From CAZULF01 sp964621215 (GTDB taxonomy: Bacteria > Pseudomonadota > Gammaproteobacteria > UBA1113), in the NCBI GenBank assembly GCA_964621215.1, contig CAZULF010000028.1:1-21715 (forward strand): 21,715 nt of DNA, written 5' to 3'. A program made the position numbers and the translations under genes. The first letter of the stretch is position 1. Each line of letters begins with the position of its first letter. Positions 1 through 7,090 of the stretch are shown here, one piece after another. Below the pieces are notes generated by a model, which made no database searches, was not told the origin of the DNA, and saw only the letters and a list, made by a program, of their open reading frames with translations.

Positions 1-71
1 CCGCGGCTTGTCCGCGGGATCCAGAACGCATCGACACGACCTGGATCCCGCGGACAAGCCGCGGGACGACG
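1..71. repeat. Family A palindromic repeat, left end cut by window start
   Basis: Bases 1-24 are perfectly complementary to bases 41-64, forming a 24-bp stem around a 16-base loop. The outer end gacgacg (65-71) has its partner missing because the window starts inside the unit. The same unit is complete (78 bp) at 5272-5349 and present in a short form at 2644-2674. It lies just downstream of the minus-strand gene ending at 76, so it could also act as a transcription stop. The identity as a dispersed repeat is seen directly; any mobility is inferred. Confidence 0.9.
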
Positions 72-75
72 AAAT

Positions 76-1026
76 TTAAAAAGCACTCCATCGCTTCACT
101 GGTCGCCACCATTGACGTATCAACTTACGATTCGTTATGTACGATTTTCCGTTAAAGATAATTCGCACAGAAGTTAACTCTCGCTTTTTTAATGCATCTA
201 AAATCGGCATCGCCCAATACGTTTCTAATTCTTTTAAGCTAGAAATACTATCCAACATAATTAATACCGCACCATCCATCATAACATGACAGTCAGACCA
301 TTTTGCCGGAAGTGGGCTTTGCGGGCAATCGGCTAAATAACTTAAACCATTTGCTAATAAGTTATCTGACCAGACTTGTATCCACTCAGACTCAAATTTA
401 CGCGGGGTGGCGCCCTGCCCCCAAAACCATAACGCATCCACTGTCGGTAACTTTTGTTGCCTGCGGGCTTGGTTTACGGGATGAGTATGTAATAGCATTT
501 GAATTTCAGTAAATAATCGTCGCCATTTAGCTTGTTCAGTTCCCGTAGGCAACCCTTCAGTGAAGGTACGTCCCAACATTTCTGACACGGATTGTGTCTC
601 CATATCTCCGATATCTAAGGTGTTCATATACCAAGCGTAGGATTTAGGCGCATACAATAGGTGACCGTCTGCAATCAACAATTGGTTGATGTCCAATAAT
701 AAAGCAGTAATTTCATCGTCTTTTAGGTGCACGGTATCTGAAATAGCCGCATTGTGTTTATCGGTCACTATGTGTACCGGATCGGCGCGCAACCAATTGG
801 GATGCACCCCCTCCAACTCCAACGCTGCTGCCTCAATCGCGGCGACCGGTATAGCAGACATATCGGATATAGAGAATAAATCCATTATTTGTTTGTGAAT
901 TTTTTTATCAGGCAAGGCCTCTTGCTTAGCACGGCTGAGTAACGTGCTCAGGCCTGGCAAGCTTAGATTTGTCTTATTGGGCAAGCAAGACTTGGGAGGA
1001 AGCCATAGAGTCAATTCAATGTTCAT
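76..1026 (-). CDS. Conserved protein of the RpfE/COG4255 type (phosphoglycerate mutase-like annotation)
   Basis: A 316-aa soluble protein without signal peptide or membrane segments. I recognise a conserved pattern: RADPVHI at residues 80-86, EIQMLLHTHPVNQARR at 174-189 and LWFWGQG at 199-205. It recurs in a proteobacterial family annotated as RpfE-type regulatory or cofactor-independent phosphoglycerate mutase-like. The biochemical role of that family is not established to my knowledge, so none is assigned. The frame is open upstream to a TTG at 1110 and an ATG at 1101. I prefer the ATG at 1026 because the family-like N-terminus (MNIELTLWLPP) begins there and it leaves about 120 bases for divergent promoters shared with the transporter at 1147. 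No strong ribosome binding site precedes any of these starts. Confidence 0.6.
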   Translation of the reverse strand: MNIELTLWLPPKSCLPNKTNLSLPGLSTLLSRAKQEALPDKKIHKQIMDLFSISDMSAIPVAAIEAAALELEGVHPNWLRADPVHIVTDKHNAAISDTVHLKDDEITALLLDINQLLIADGHLLYAPKSYAWYMNTLDIGDMETQSVSEMLGRTFTEGLPTGTEQAKWRRLFTEIQMLLHTHPVNQARRQQKLPTVDALWFWGQGATPRKFESEWIQVWSDNLLANGLSYLADCPQSPLPAKWSDCHVMMDGAVLIMLDSISSLKELETYWAMPILDALKKRELTSVRIIFNGKSYITNRKLIRQWWRPVKRWSAF

Positions 1027-1146
1027 ATTAATACTCAAATTATTAACAGCCTCTTGAGACCTATCAGTTTTTGTAGTACCTTTGCACCCTCTATTGATCA
1101 TTCGTACCAAAGTTGGTGTGAGAAATAATGCATAGGAGCATCTCGC

Positions 1147-2622
1147 ATGCCTACAGTAGAAAAAAAAATGTATTTCGATAAACCTGTTAGCCTCTTTCGC
1201 GGTGCTGCGACATTATTTTTTATTCAGATTTTTTCTACCTTAAGTTACAGTGTATTGTATTCCACCTTAATTCTTTACGCTACTCAAAAATTACATATTC
1301 CCGATAAAACCGCCACAGCGATTACTGCCACTTTTATTGCATTTAATTATGCGTTGCATTTGCTAGGCGGGTATTTTGGCGGTCGCTTGTTAAGTTATCG
1401 CGCACTATTTGGCATTGGCATGATTATGCAAATGCTAGGATGTATCTTGATCTCGCTTTCAACTGTTGCTTCACTGTATTGGGGGCTAGCTGCATTCCTC
1501 TCTGGCGCAGGATTAAATGTGACTTGCATCAATTGCATGTTAACGCAAATGTTTCGCCCTGAAGATAAACGTCGTGAAACTGCATTTTTATGGAATTACA
1601 GTGGCATGAATATCGGTTTCTTTATCGGTTTCTCCTTAAGTGGCTATTTGCAATTACATGCAGCATTTAGAGAGTTATTTCTTCTCAGCAGTGTGGGTAA
1701 TCTGATTGCATTGATTTTACTATTGATTAATTGGTACATGTTTAAAGATCTCAATACTGTTTTGGTGACGGCCGGTGCACGCGAGCGACTTTATCGCAAT
1801 GTGCTTGGCGTTTTAACTGTGATTACTTTATTCGTTGCTCTGGAATGGATGCTTCGACATGCTAGTTTTAGTCGACATTTAGTGTTAATTGTCGGTATCT
1901 TTATGGCCGGTATCATCGCATTTATTGCCACCAAACAACCTACGCGAGAGGCACGCCACAAAGTGTGGGCTTATATGGTTCTTGCTCTTATGAGCGTGAT
2001 TTTTTGGACTTTGTATCAAATGGCGCCCATGGGATTAAACTTATTTATTGATCGTAATGTTGATAGAGTTATTTGGGGCATTGTCATTCCACCACAGTGG
2101 ATACAAAATATTAATACTATTGTCATTGTTTTAGGCGCACCTTTATTGGGCTGGACCTTCCAGCATTTGCGCAAGAAAGGTTGGAATATTAATATCCCGG
2201 CACAATTTTCTATCGCGTTATTATTGATTGGTATTGGTTATGCATCATTGCCCATCGGAATTCACTATGCTAGCAATATGGGGATGACTGCTTTTGGCTG
2301 GATCTTACTCTGTTATGTCATGCAAAGTCTGGCTGAATTATTTATTTCACCGATCGGCTATGCTATGGTAGGTGAGTTAGCGCCAGAAAAATTACAAGGT
2401 ATATTTATGGGAACATGGATGATGATTACCGGCGTTTCCTCCACCTTATCGGGAATGTTTTCTCAAATCGGGCTAGGAACCAGTAATACTACCAATCCCT
2501 TACTCACGAATAGCAGCTTCAGCCATGCTTTTGGCATGCTTGGCACTTTGTCTATTTGTGGAGCACTAGTTCTATTTTGTTTAATCCCATTTCTGGTTAA
2601 AATGGTACGACAACCGAGTTAG
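1147..2622 (+). CDS. POT/PTR-family (MFS) peptide transporter lacking the ExxER motif
   Basis: A 491-aa polytopic inner-membrane protein with about 12-14 hydrophobic helices, the usual length for bacterial proton-coupled oligopeptide transporters (DtpA type). Family marks are the early LGGYFGGRLL loop, FWTLYQMAPMGLNLFIDRNV in mid-protein and LFISPIGYAMVGELAPEKLQ followed by GIFMGTWMM in the C-terminal half. The start is well fixed: AGGAG at 1134-1138 lies 8 bases before the ATG. In helix 1 the proton-coupling ExxER motif of the family is replaced by Q27-I-F-S30-T31, so coupling or substrate probably differs from canonical peptide symporters. The family is clear; the substrate (peptides, amino acids or other) is not. 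A short family A hairpin follows 21 bases after the stop and may end the transcript. Confidence 0.85.
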   Translation: MPTVEKKMYFDKPVSLFRGAATLFFIQIFSTLSYSVLYSTLILYATQKLHIPDKTATAITATFIAFNYALHLLGGYFGGRLLSYRALFGIGMIMQMLGCILISLSTVASLYWGLAAFLSGAGLNVTCINCMLTQMFRPEDKRRETAFLWNYSGMNIGFFIGFSLSGYLQLHAAFRELFLLSSVGNLIALILLLINWYMFKDLNTVLVTAGARERLYRNVLGVLTVITLFVALEWMLRHASFSRHLVLIVGIFMAGIIAFIATKQPTREARHKVWAYMVLALMSVIFWTLYQMAPMGLNLFIDRNVDRVIWGIVIPPQWIQNINTIVIVLGAPLLGWTFQHLRKKGWNINIPAQFSIALLLIGIGYASLPIGIHYASNMGMTAFGWILLCYVMQSLAELFISPIGYAMVGELAPEKLQGIFMGTWMMITGVSSTLSGMFSQIGLGTSNTTNPLLTNSSFSHAFGMLGTLSICGALVLFCLIPFLVKMVRQPS

Positions 2623-2643
2623 ACCCACAGGTACCGTAAACTG

Positions 2644-2674
2644 CGTCGTCCCGCGACTTGTCCGCGGGACGACG
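2644..2674. repeat. Family A palindromic repeat, short (31-bp) form
   Basis: Twelve-base perfect arms (2644-2655 and 2663-2674, cgtcgtcccgcg) enclose a 7-base loop. It matches both ends of the 78-bp unit with exactly 47 bases missing, as expected from deletion between the two CCGCGGGA direct repeats inside the full unit. It lies between the transporter stop (2622) and the next start (2696). The stem is GC-rich but not followed by a T run, so a terminator role is only possible. Confidence 0.9.
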
Positions 2675-2695
2675 AGATAGCCAAAATGGAATAGT

Positions 2696-3520
2696 ATGAC
2701 CAAATCGTTTTCTAAAGGATTATTAAGCGTATTCTTATCGATTTATGCCAGTTTTTTATTGGCTGATACTACTCCTCCGCCCTTTGAAGGCTTAGTTCAG
2801 AACCTTATTGTTACTGACTCTGTTTACTCACCTGGTAAAGGTGTAGTGCAAACTTTTATTGGTATGAGTTATTTAAATCGACCCGGTGCTGAACAAGATG
2901 TTCTTTTTCCAACTTACTTTAGTTATGGAATTACCGAAGATTTTCAAATATCACTCTCTGCAAATTCATTCCTATTTCACAATATAAATGATACGCACCC
3001 TTTTTCTACGCTTGATAGTATTACACTGGGCCTCCAAAATACTTGGATGAATATAAAAAACTCTAATATCGACGCAGGTCTTATTTTCGAATACACCTAC
3101 CCCACAGGTAATATTAATAACGGTATTAATGATGGTTTTGCCATATATGAACCGGCACTTGTATTAGCGAGAGATTTTCCATCATTGAATTACAGTCAGT
3201 TATTTGGTGAATTTGGATTTTTATTTCAACAACGCATAAAAGAATCCAATATCCCAGATAACAATGAACCACTTGATCATGATTTTTATCTCAATTTAGG
3301 CTACTTGTTTCCTGTCGGTAATGTGGTTCGCTACGATATCGAAGTGAATTGGATTAATGGTCAGTGGAATCATAACGGCATCGATAATGAACTCTATGTT
3401 ACTCCGGGTATTATTTTAGAGCTGTCTGATACCCTAGAGATCGATCTCGGCTGCTCCGTGGGTTTAACTCCAACGGCCGATCACGCTGATGTGGTTTTTA
3501 GGATAAGTTATTCGAGCTAG
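2696..3520 (+). CDS. Secreted outer-membrane beta-barrel protein (MetA-pathway/phenol_MetA_deg-like)
   Basis: A 274-aa protein with a clear Sec signal peptide: basic N-terminus (K3, K7), a hydrophobic core at about residues 8-22 and a likely signal peptidase I cut after A23 (SFLLA|DTTPP). The mature part has no hydrophobic helices. It is built of short alternating strands rich in aromatic residues and Asn/Gly turns, for example TYFSYGITEDFQISLSAN and LNYSQLFGEFGFLFQQR, and ends in the strand ADVVFRISYSS. This resembles the outer-membrane proteins grouped as MetA-pathway-of-phenol-degradation or 'transporter' proteins, whose ligand is usually unknown. It probably forms a small barrel in the outer membrane; phenol metabolism is not implied. 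Its last 23 bases overlap the 3' end of the convergent protease-like gene. There is no strong ribosome binding site just before the ATG. Confidence 0.65.
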   Translation: MTKSFSKGLLSVFLSIYASFLLADTTPPPFEGLVQNLIVTDSVYSPGKGVVQTFIGMSYLNRPGAEQDVLFPTYFSYGITEDFQISLSANSFLFHNINDTHPFSTLDSITLGLQNTWMNIKNSNIDAGLIFEYTYPTGNINNGINDGFAIYEPALVLARDFPSLNYSQLFGEFGFLFQQRIKESNIPDNNEPLDHDFYLNLGYLFPVGNVVRYDIEVNWINGQWNHNGIDNELYVTPGIILELSDTLEIDLGCSVGLTPTADHADVVFRISYSS

Positions 3521-5147
3521 CGTTTTCCAGTAGCTCAGGCGCTTTCATTTGCTGATTATATTTATTAGCAACTTTAAATAAACCATACCCCACTAAGCCA
3601 CCAACCGCAATGGCGCTGGCACCGGCAATAGAGATGGCAATTGGTAATGCTAAAGTAGTTAACAAAGCTAAGCCTGTCAATACCGCGATACCGGCACCTA
3701 ACCCTAACGTGGCTGTTAATAACCCTGCTGTCATTTTTGGATACGTGCTAGCGCCTTTCATTCCGGCCATTGCTCCAGCAGCAACAGTGGCACCGACAGT
3801 AGCAGCAACTGAACCAACAACCACAACGGGCGCTATCACAGGAGTCAATATGGCGGTTAAAGCAGCTACCGCATAACTTAATACTGCAGCTGTGGGTATT
3901 ACCAATGCTAATCCAATTAATAATATTAGGGTTTGCAATTCAGACAAAAGCAGTTGCAACGAAAACCACGAGAATCGCCCTAGCGCCATCAACGGTGTCA
4001 CTAAATAAGGAAGGCATGCGGGTTTAAGTAATTCAGATTGAAATATATGCTCAGAAAGTATTTGCTTCGTACTTAAATCATAAACATAGTTAGTCTCATC
4101 AACCATCACGGGTTCTGTGGATTTAAACTGCAATGGCTTTTTCAAAGCTGTTGCTCTACTAGCAGAATCAGAAAAATTAGGACCAGAACTCGCGGGAAGG
4201 GGAGCATCTAAACTAAAATCATCCTCAGAGCGAGAGAAAAACATATCACTTTCACTACCATCAGACAAACCTCCAGCTGCTAAAAAACTCAAATCTGAAA
4301 TAGATGAATCAGATTCTCGAGATTCTGTTGTTTGCGATAGATCTAATTCTGATGAAGATGAAGAGTCTTGGTTTGCTTTACCAATTTTTTGTTTTAATTT
4401 TATAATTTCTTGTTTTCGCTGTTTTTGTGCTGTCAGTGTCGTTTCAAGAATATCGTCATCTTGAATTCGTATACTCCTATCAGTCTCGAAGTCTAGCATG
4501 GGTTCATCATAGATAAGTTTTTTAATCACCTGACCTGCAAAGGGTCCGCATGGGCCTTCTTTATCTTGTATCCCTAGATATTCCGGAATAACATATTCGA
4601 CACCCAAGGTTGCTAAAGCGGCTTCAGCATCTTGCAAGCTATTGGAGCCATGCACAAAACCCATTACCCCATGGAATAGCTGCTTGTTACTAGAGCAAGG
4701 ATCGATATAACGCGCTGTTTTATTCGCAAGGTTAACGTCGATGGTTACTGTATGCTGAACGCCCGTCCAGTAAGCTTCTATATAAGAGAAAATAACTCGA
4801 TTAGAGGTAAGCTTTTTCGTATCTCCTAATTGTTTAATGATTTTGGTCATTTTCGCCAAAGGATAAAATGCTTTCGCTTCTGCTCTCTTATCTCCACAAG
4901 AATCTACATAAACAAAGGAAGATATATTATTCTTATGATCCTTTTTTTCAAATGAAAATAAGCCATGTGTTTGACCATATCCATCCATCACGGCTAATTG
5001 GCTTTTAGCAGTTATATCGGGATGTTGTTGAATTCGACCAAGAACAATATCTGTTAATGTCGTTGCATCATAATCGCTGGCAACTCTTCCCAGAAGATTT
5101 TTATCTCCTGCTGAATCGCAATCTGTATCAGTCATTTCATTCACCAT
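3498..5147 (-). CDS. Putative CE-clan (Ulp1/C48-like) cysteine protease with Ser-rich linker and C-terminal membrane region; candidate host-directed effector
   Basis: A 549-aa protein in three parts. Residues about 50-215 hold a catalytic signature in the order of clan CE peptidases: H132 (VQHTVTIDV), D149 (ARYIDPC), Q194 and C200 (GIQDKEGPCGPF). The H-to-D distance of 17 and Q-to-C distance of 6 equal those I recall for yeast Ulp1 (H514, D531, Q574, C580). Residues about 260-330 form an acidic, Ser-rich, low-complexity linker. Residues about 376-525 are strongly hydrophobic, with several Ala/Gly/Val-rich helices able to span a membrane, followed by a polar tail. There is no N-terminal signal peptide. 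In known bacterial CE proteins (ChlaDub1, SseL, XopD, RickCE) such domains remove ubiquitin or ubiquitin-like proteins, or acetylate host proteins. A host-directed role here is inferred. ATG codons at 5147 and 5135 are both possible starts, and neither has a strong ribosome binding site. Confidence 0.6.
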   Translation of the reverse strand: MVNEMTDTDCDSAGDKNLLGRVASDYDATTLTDIVLGRIQQHPDITAKSQLAVMDGYGQTHGLFSFEKKDHKNNISSFVYVDSCGDKRAEAKAFYPLAKMTKIIKQLGDTKKLTSNRVIFSYIEAYWTGVQHTVTIDVNLANKTARYIDPCSSNKQLFHGVMGFVHGSNSLQDAEAALATLGVEYVIPEYLGIQDKEGPCGPFAGQVIKKLIYDEPMLDFETDRSIRIQDDDILETTLTAQKQRKQEIIKLKQKIGKANQDSSSSSELDLSQTTESRESDSSISDLSFLAAGGLSDGSESDMFFSRSEDDFSLDAPLPASSGPNFSDSASRATALKKPLQFKSTEPVMVDETNYVYDLSTKQILSEHIFQSELLKPACLPYLVTPLMALGRFSWFSLQLLLSELQTLILLIGLALVIPTAAVLSYAVAALTAILTPVIAPVVVVGSVAATVGATVAAGAMAGMKGASTYPKMTAGLLTATLGLGAGIAVLTGLALLTTLALPIAISIAGASAIAVGGLVGYGLFKVANKYNQQMKAPELLENASSNNLS

Positions 5148-5222
5148 CTGGTTAGTTATGACTTCATTATACCGCCGCTATATTAAGGAATTATGAAGAA
5201 AAAAGCGAGTATTAGATTATCC

Positions 5223-5378
5223 CTCTGCAGGGGACAAAAATTGTTTTCGAGAGAAAAGAATCTAAAAACCACGTCGTACCGCGGCTTGTCCGCGGTATCC
5301 AGAACGCATCGATATACCCTGGATCCCGCGAATAAATCGCGGGACGACGAGAGTTTTAATAAAATGTCCCCTGCAGAG
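5223..5378. repeat. 14-bp inverted repeat enclosing a family A unit
   Basis: Bases 5223-5236 (ctctgcaggggaca) are the exact reverse complement of 5365-5378, bracketing the 78-bp family A palindrome and spacers on both sides. The sequence gattatccc also occurs in direct orientation just outside each arm (5215-5223 and 5380-5388). The block fills most of the 244-base gap between aroB and the protease-like gene. It could be a composite element or a strong nested hairpin that separates the two transcripts. Confidence 0.75.
5272..5349. repeat. Family A palindromic repeat, full 78-bp unit
   Basis: The complete unit runs from cgtcgtaccgcgg to cgcgggacgacg with the internal segment tatccagaacgcatcgatat. 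It is slightly degenerate compared with the copy at 1-71 (for example aataaatcgc instead of gacaagccgc on the right). It lies downstream of aroB and upstream of the 3498-5147 gene. Confidence 0.9.
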
Positions 5379-5391
5379 AGATTATCCCGGG

Positions 5392-6423
5392 TTAACGACT
5401 TTGATAGGCCTGCCCTATTGCAGATAACAATATCAGATTCAGACCTTGATCAGTATTTTTTTTATCGTACTGCATGGCTGATGTTAATTCTACTAGAGTA
5501 ACATCTTGCGGTAATTCGGTGGGTAAGCCCGCTTGTTGTAATAAGGTTTTTACTCTCGCTAAAACGTTTTTATCAAGTCCACCCTCCTTACATGAAACTT
5601 GGCAAGCCAGCATCATACCAATAGCTACTGCCTCACCGTGTAATAAACTATAGTTAGTTAATGTCTCTAACGCATGACCAAAAGTATGACCAAAATTAAG
5701 TAGTGCGCGTTGTCCTAATTTATCGTGCTCATCTTGGCTAACAAAAGCCGCTTTAATTTCACACGCGCGACTGATCGCATGTATCAAAGCAGATTGATCA
5801 AGCGACAGCAGATCCGAAATATGAATTTCAAGCCAATCAAAAAACGCACTATCGCCAATCAGCGCCACTTTAATGATTTCCGCTAATCCGGCTACAAATT
5901 CTCGCTTAGGCAAACTCATTAACGTATCGATGTCGATCAATACCGCTTGTGGTTGATGGAAAGCACCAATCATATTTTTACCTAGCGCATGATTCACTGC
6001 TGTTTTGCCTCCCACAGAAGCATCAACCTGAGCTAATAAAGTGGTAGGGATTTGTATAAAATTTACTCCTCGTTGATAACAAGCTGCAGCAAATCCCGTC
6101 ATATCACCAATCACCCCACCGCCTAACGCTATTAACGTGGTGCTACGTCGATGTTTTTGTTCTAGTAATGTATCAAAAATTAACGATACGGTGGTGAGAG
6201 TTTTATTTTGCTCCCCTGCTGACAGAATAAGACTTGCAACACTTTTACTGGCCAATGTTTTGGATAAGGTAGGCAAATAATGTTCAGCAATAGTGGGATC
6301 GCTTACAATCAACACTTGTTGGCCGTGAATATAAGGCAAAAGCAACTCAGATTGAATTAATAAATTCTGACCAATAAATAAGGGGTAGCTGCTGTTTTGA
6401 GTGGATATGGTGATTGTGTGCAT
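5392..6423 (-). CDS. aroB: 3-dehydroquinate synthase AroB
   Basis: Converts DAHP to 3-dehydroquinate, step two of the shikimate route to aromatic amino acids and folate precursors; cytosolic, NAD- and divalent-metal-dependent. The 343-aa length is normal for the family. The NAD-binding GGGVIGD is at residues 101-107, SVGGKTAVN at 136-144, GAFHQP at 153-158, and the likely metal ligands are E182 (AEIIK), H246 (LNFGHTFGHALE) and H262 (LHGEAVAIGM). The H246-H262 spacing of 16 matches fungal AROM. The protein appears intact with all catalytic motifs. The usual gammaproteobacterial partner aroK is absent: the upstream neighbour is a divergent small gene 57 bases away. The ATG at 6421-6423 has only a weak ribosome binding site. 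Confidence 0.97.
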   Translation of the reverse strand: MHTITISTQNSSYPLFIGQNLLIQSELLLPYIHGQQVLIVSDPTIAEHYLPTLSKTLASKSVASLILSAGEQNKTLTTVSLIFDTLLEQKHRRSTTLIALGGGVIGDMTGFAAACYQRGVNFIQIPTTLLAQVDASVGGKTAVNHALGKNMIGAFHQPQAVLIDIDTLMSLPKREFVAGLAEIIKVALIGDSAFFDWLEIHISDLLSLDQSALIHAISRACEIKAAFVSQDEHDKLGQRALLNFGHTFGHALETLTNYSLLHGEAVAIGMMLACQVSCKEGGLDKNVLARVKTLLQQAGLPTELPQDVTLVELTSAMQYDKKNTDQGLNLILLSAIGQAYQSR

Positions 6424-6430
6424 AATAGTC

Positions 6431-6440
6431 TACTATAGTA
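6431..6440. promoter_or_regulatory. Palindromic -10-like element between divergent genes
   Basis: The perfect palindrome tactatagta contains TATAGT on both strands, so one site could serve as the -10 for both aroB (-) and the small gene starting at 6481 (+). A convincing -35 is not visible on either side, and the aroB transcript would be nearly leaderless. This is a weak prediction. Confidence 0.25.
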
Positions 6441-6480
6441 AATGAATATCTATTTTTCGCATGAAGAAGGAATAAATGCA

Positions 6481-6891
6481 ATGATTAAGATGCCAAAATT
6501 AAGTGATTTAACGGATGTGAACAAACTGAAAGACTTAGGCAATACATTAATGGATAATGCGATGGCTGGCGTCGATAAAGTAAAAAATACTGTCAGTGAA
6601 AACGCACATGTGGGTGAGTTAATGGATAAGGTAAAATCTACCATGAGCGCGAGCAAAACGGGCAGCGAAACTCCTAGCGATGAATTACACGTGCACGCTG
6701 CTGCAATAAAGCAATCCTTGGAAGCGTTATTTGAAGCGCAAAAACAACAAGTGGCGCTGATGAACTCGCTCAAGAAACAAGTGAATCATTTTTTAGCTGC
6801 TGCCGGACAATCCACGCAAGAGGCAGAACCAACGATACACACGAAATCCCATGCAGGTGGTCATAAGAGTAAACATGGGGATGAGCAGTAA
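6481..6891 (+). CDS. Small helical protein of unknown function with His-rich tail
   Basis: I do not recognise this 136-aa protein. It is polar, Lys/Met-rich and predicted to be almost wholly helical. An amphipathic first half (KLKDLGNTLMDNAM, VDKVKNTVSENAH) has the look of a phasin- or apolipoprotein-like helix bundle. A second helix (IKQSLEALFEAQKQQVALM) could form a coiled coil, and the C-terminus is His-rich (HTKSHAGGHKSKHGDE). There is no signal peptide or membrane span. An in-frame ATG lies 39 bases upstream (6442), but AAGGA at 6467-6471 sits 9 bases before the ATG at 6481, which I choose. It diverges from aroB and ends at the border of a 193-bp repeat element. Confidence 0.7.
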   Translation: MIKMPKLSDLTDVNKLKDLGNTLMDNAMAGVDKVKNTVSENAHVGELMDKVKSTMSASKTGSETPSDELHVHAAAIKQSLEALFEAQKQQVALMNSLKKQVNHFLAAAGQSTQEAEPTIHTKSHAGGHKSKHGDEQ

Positions 6892-6892
6892 T

Positions 6893-7085
6893 TGTAGCCT
6901 GGATGAAGCGCTAGCGGAATCCGGGGTTAGGGCCTTACGGCATGAAAGACCTTCGTGAAGACGCCGTAAATACATCCCTGTAGGCTCGAGTGTGGCGTCC
7001 ATGCCGCACACGCTTCACGACGGCATTCATGCCGCAAGGTCTGTCGAAAGAATCCCGGATTCCGCTTCGCTACATCCAGGCTACA
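6893..7085. mobile_element. 193-bp MITE-like element (family B, full length)
   Basis: Imperfect terminal inverted repeats of about 32 bp bound the element: 6893-6925 begins tgtagcctggatgaagcg, and 7054-7085 is its complement with a few mismatches. The inside contains a further imperfect inverted repeat (cggcatgaa...tcgtgaag near 6939-6960 against cttcacgacggcattcatgccgc near 7013-7035), so the whole could fold into one long hairpin. It encodes no convincing protein. It fills the gap between two convergent genes (stops at 6891 and 7091), where it could act as a bidirectional terminator. Non-autonomous mobility is inferred from its structure. Confidence 0.75.
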
Positions 7086-7090
7086 AAAGC

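Noticed and set aside
1..71. CRISPR repeat or array
   Set aside because: The palindromic units are kilobases apart, of different lengths and without spacers or cas genes.
2644..2674. Rho-independent terminator for the transporter gene
   Set aside because: The stem is strong but no T run follows it, and the sequence is a member of a dispersed repeat family. Kept as a repeat only.
4117..4464. Plus-strand frame rich in Ser and Glu opposite the protease-like gene
   Set aside because: It mirrors the low-complexity Ser/Asp linker on the other strand, has no ribosome binding site, and the minus-strand gene is clearly coding.
5193..5501. Plus-strand open frame of about 100 codons
   Set aside because: It runs through the family A repeat and the antisense end of aroB, and its protein is repeat-derived with no family resemblance.
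6793..7011. Minus-strand open frame across the 193-bp element
   Set aside because: It is encoded mostly by the repeat and by the antisense of the 6481-6891 gene, with no coding signs.
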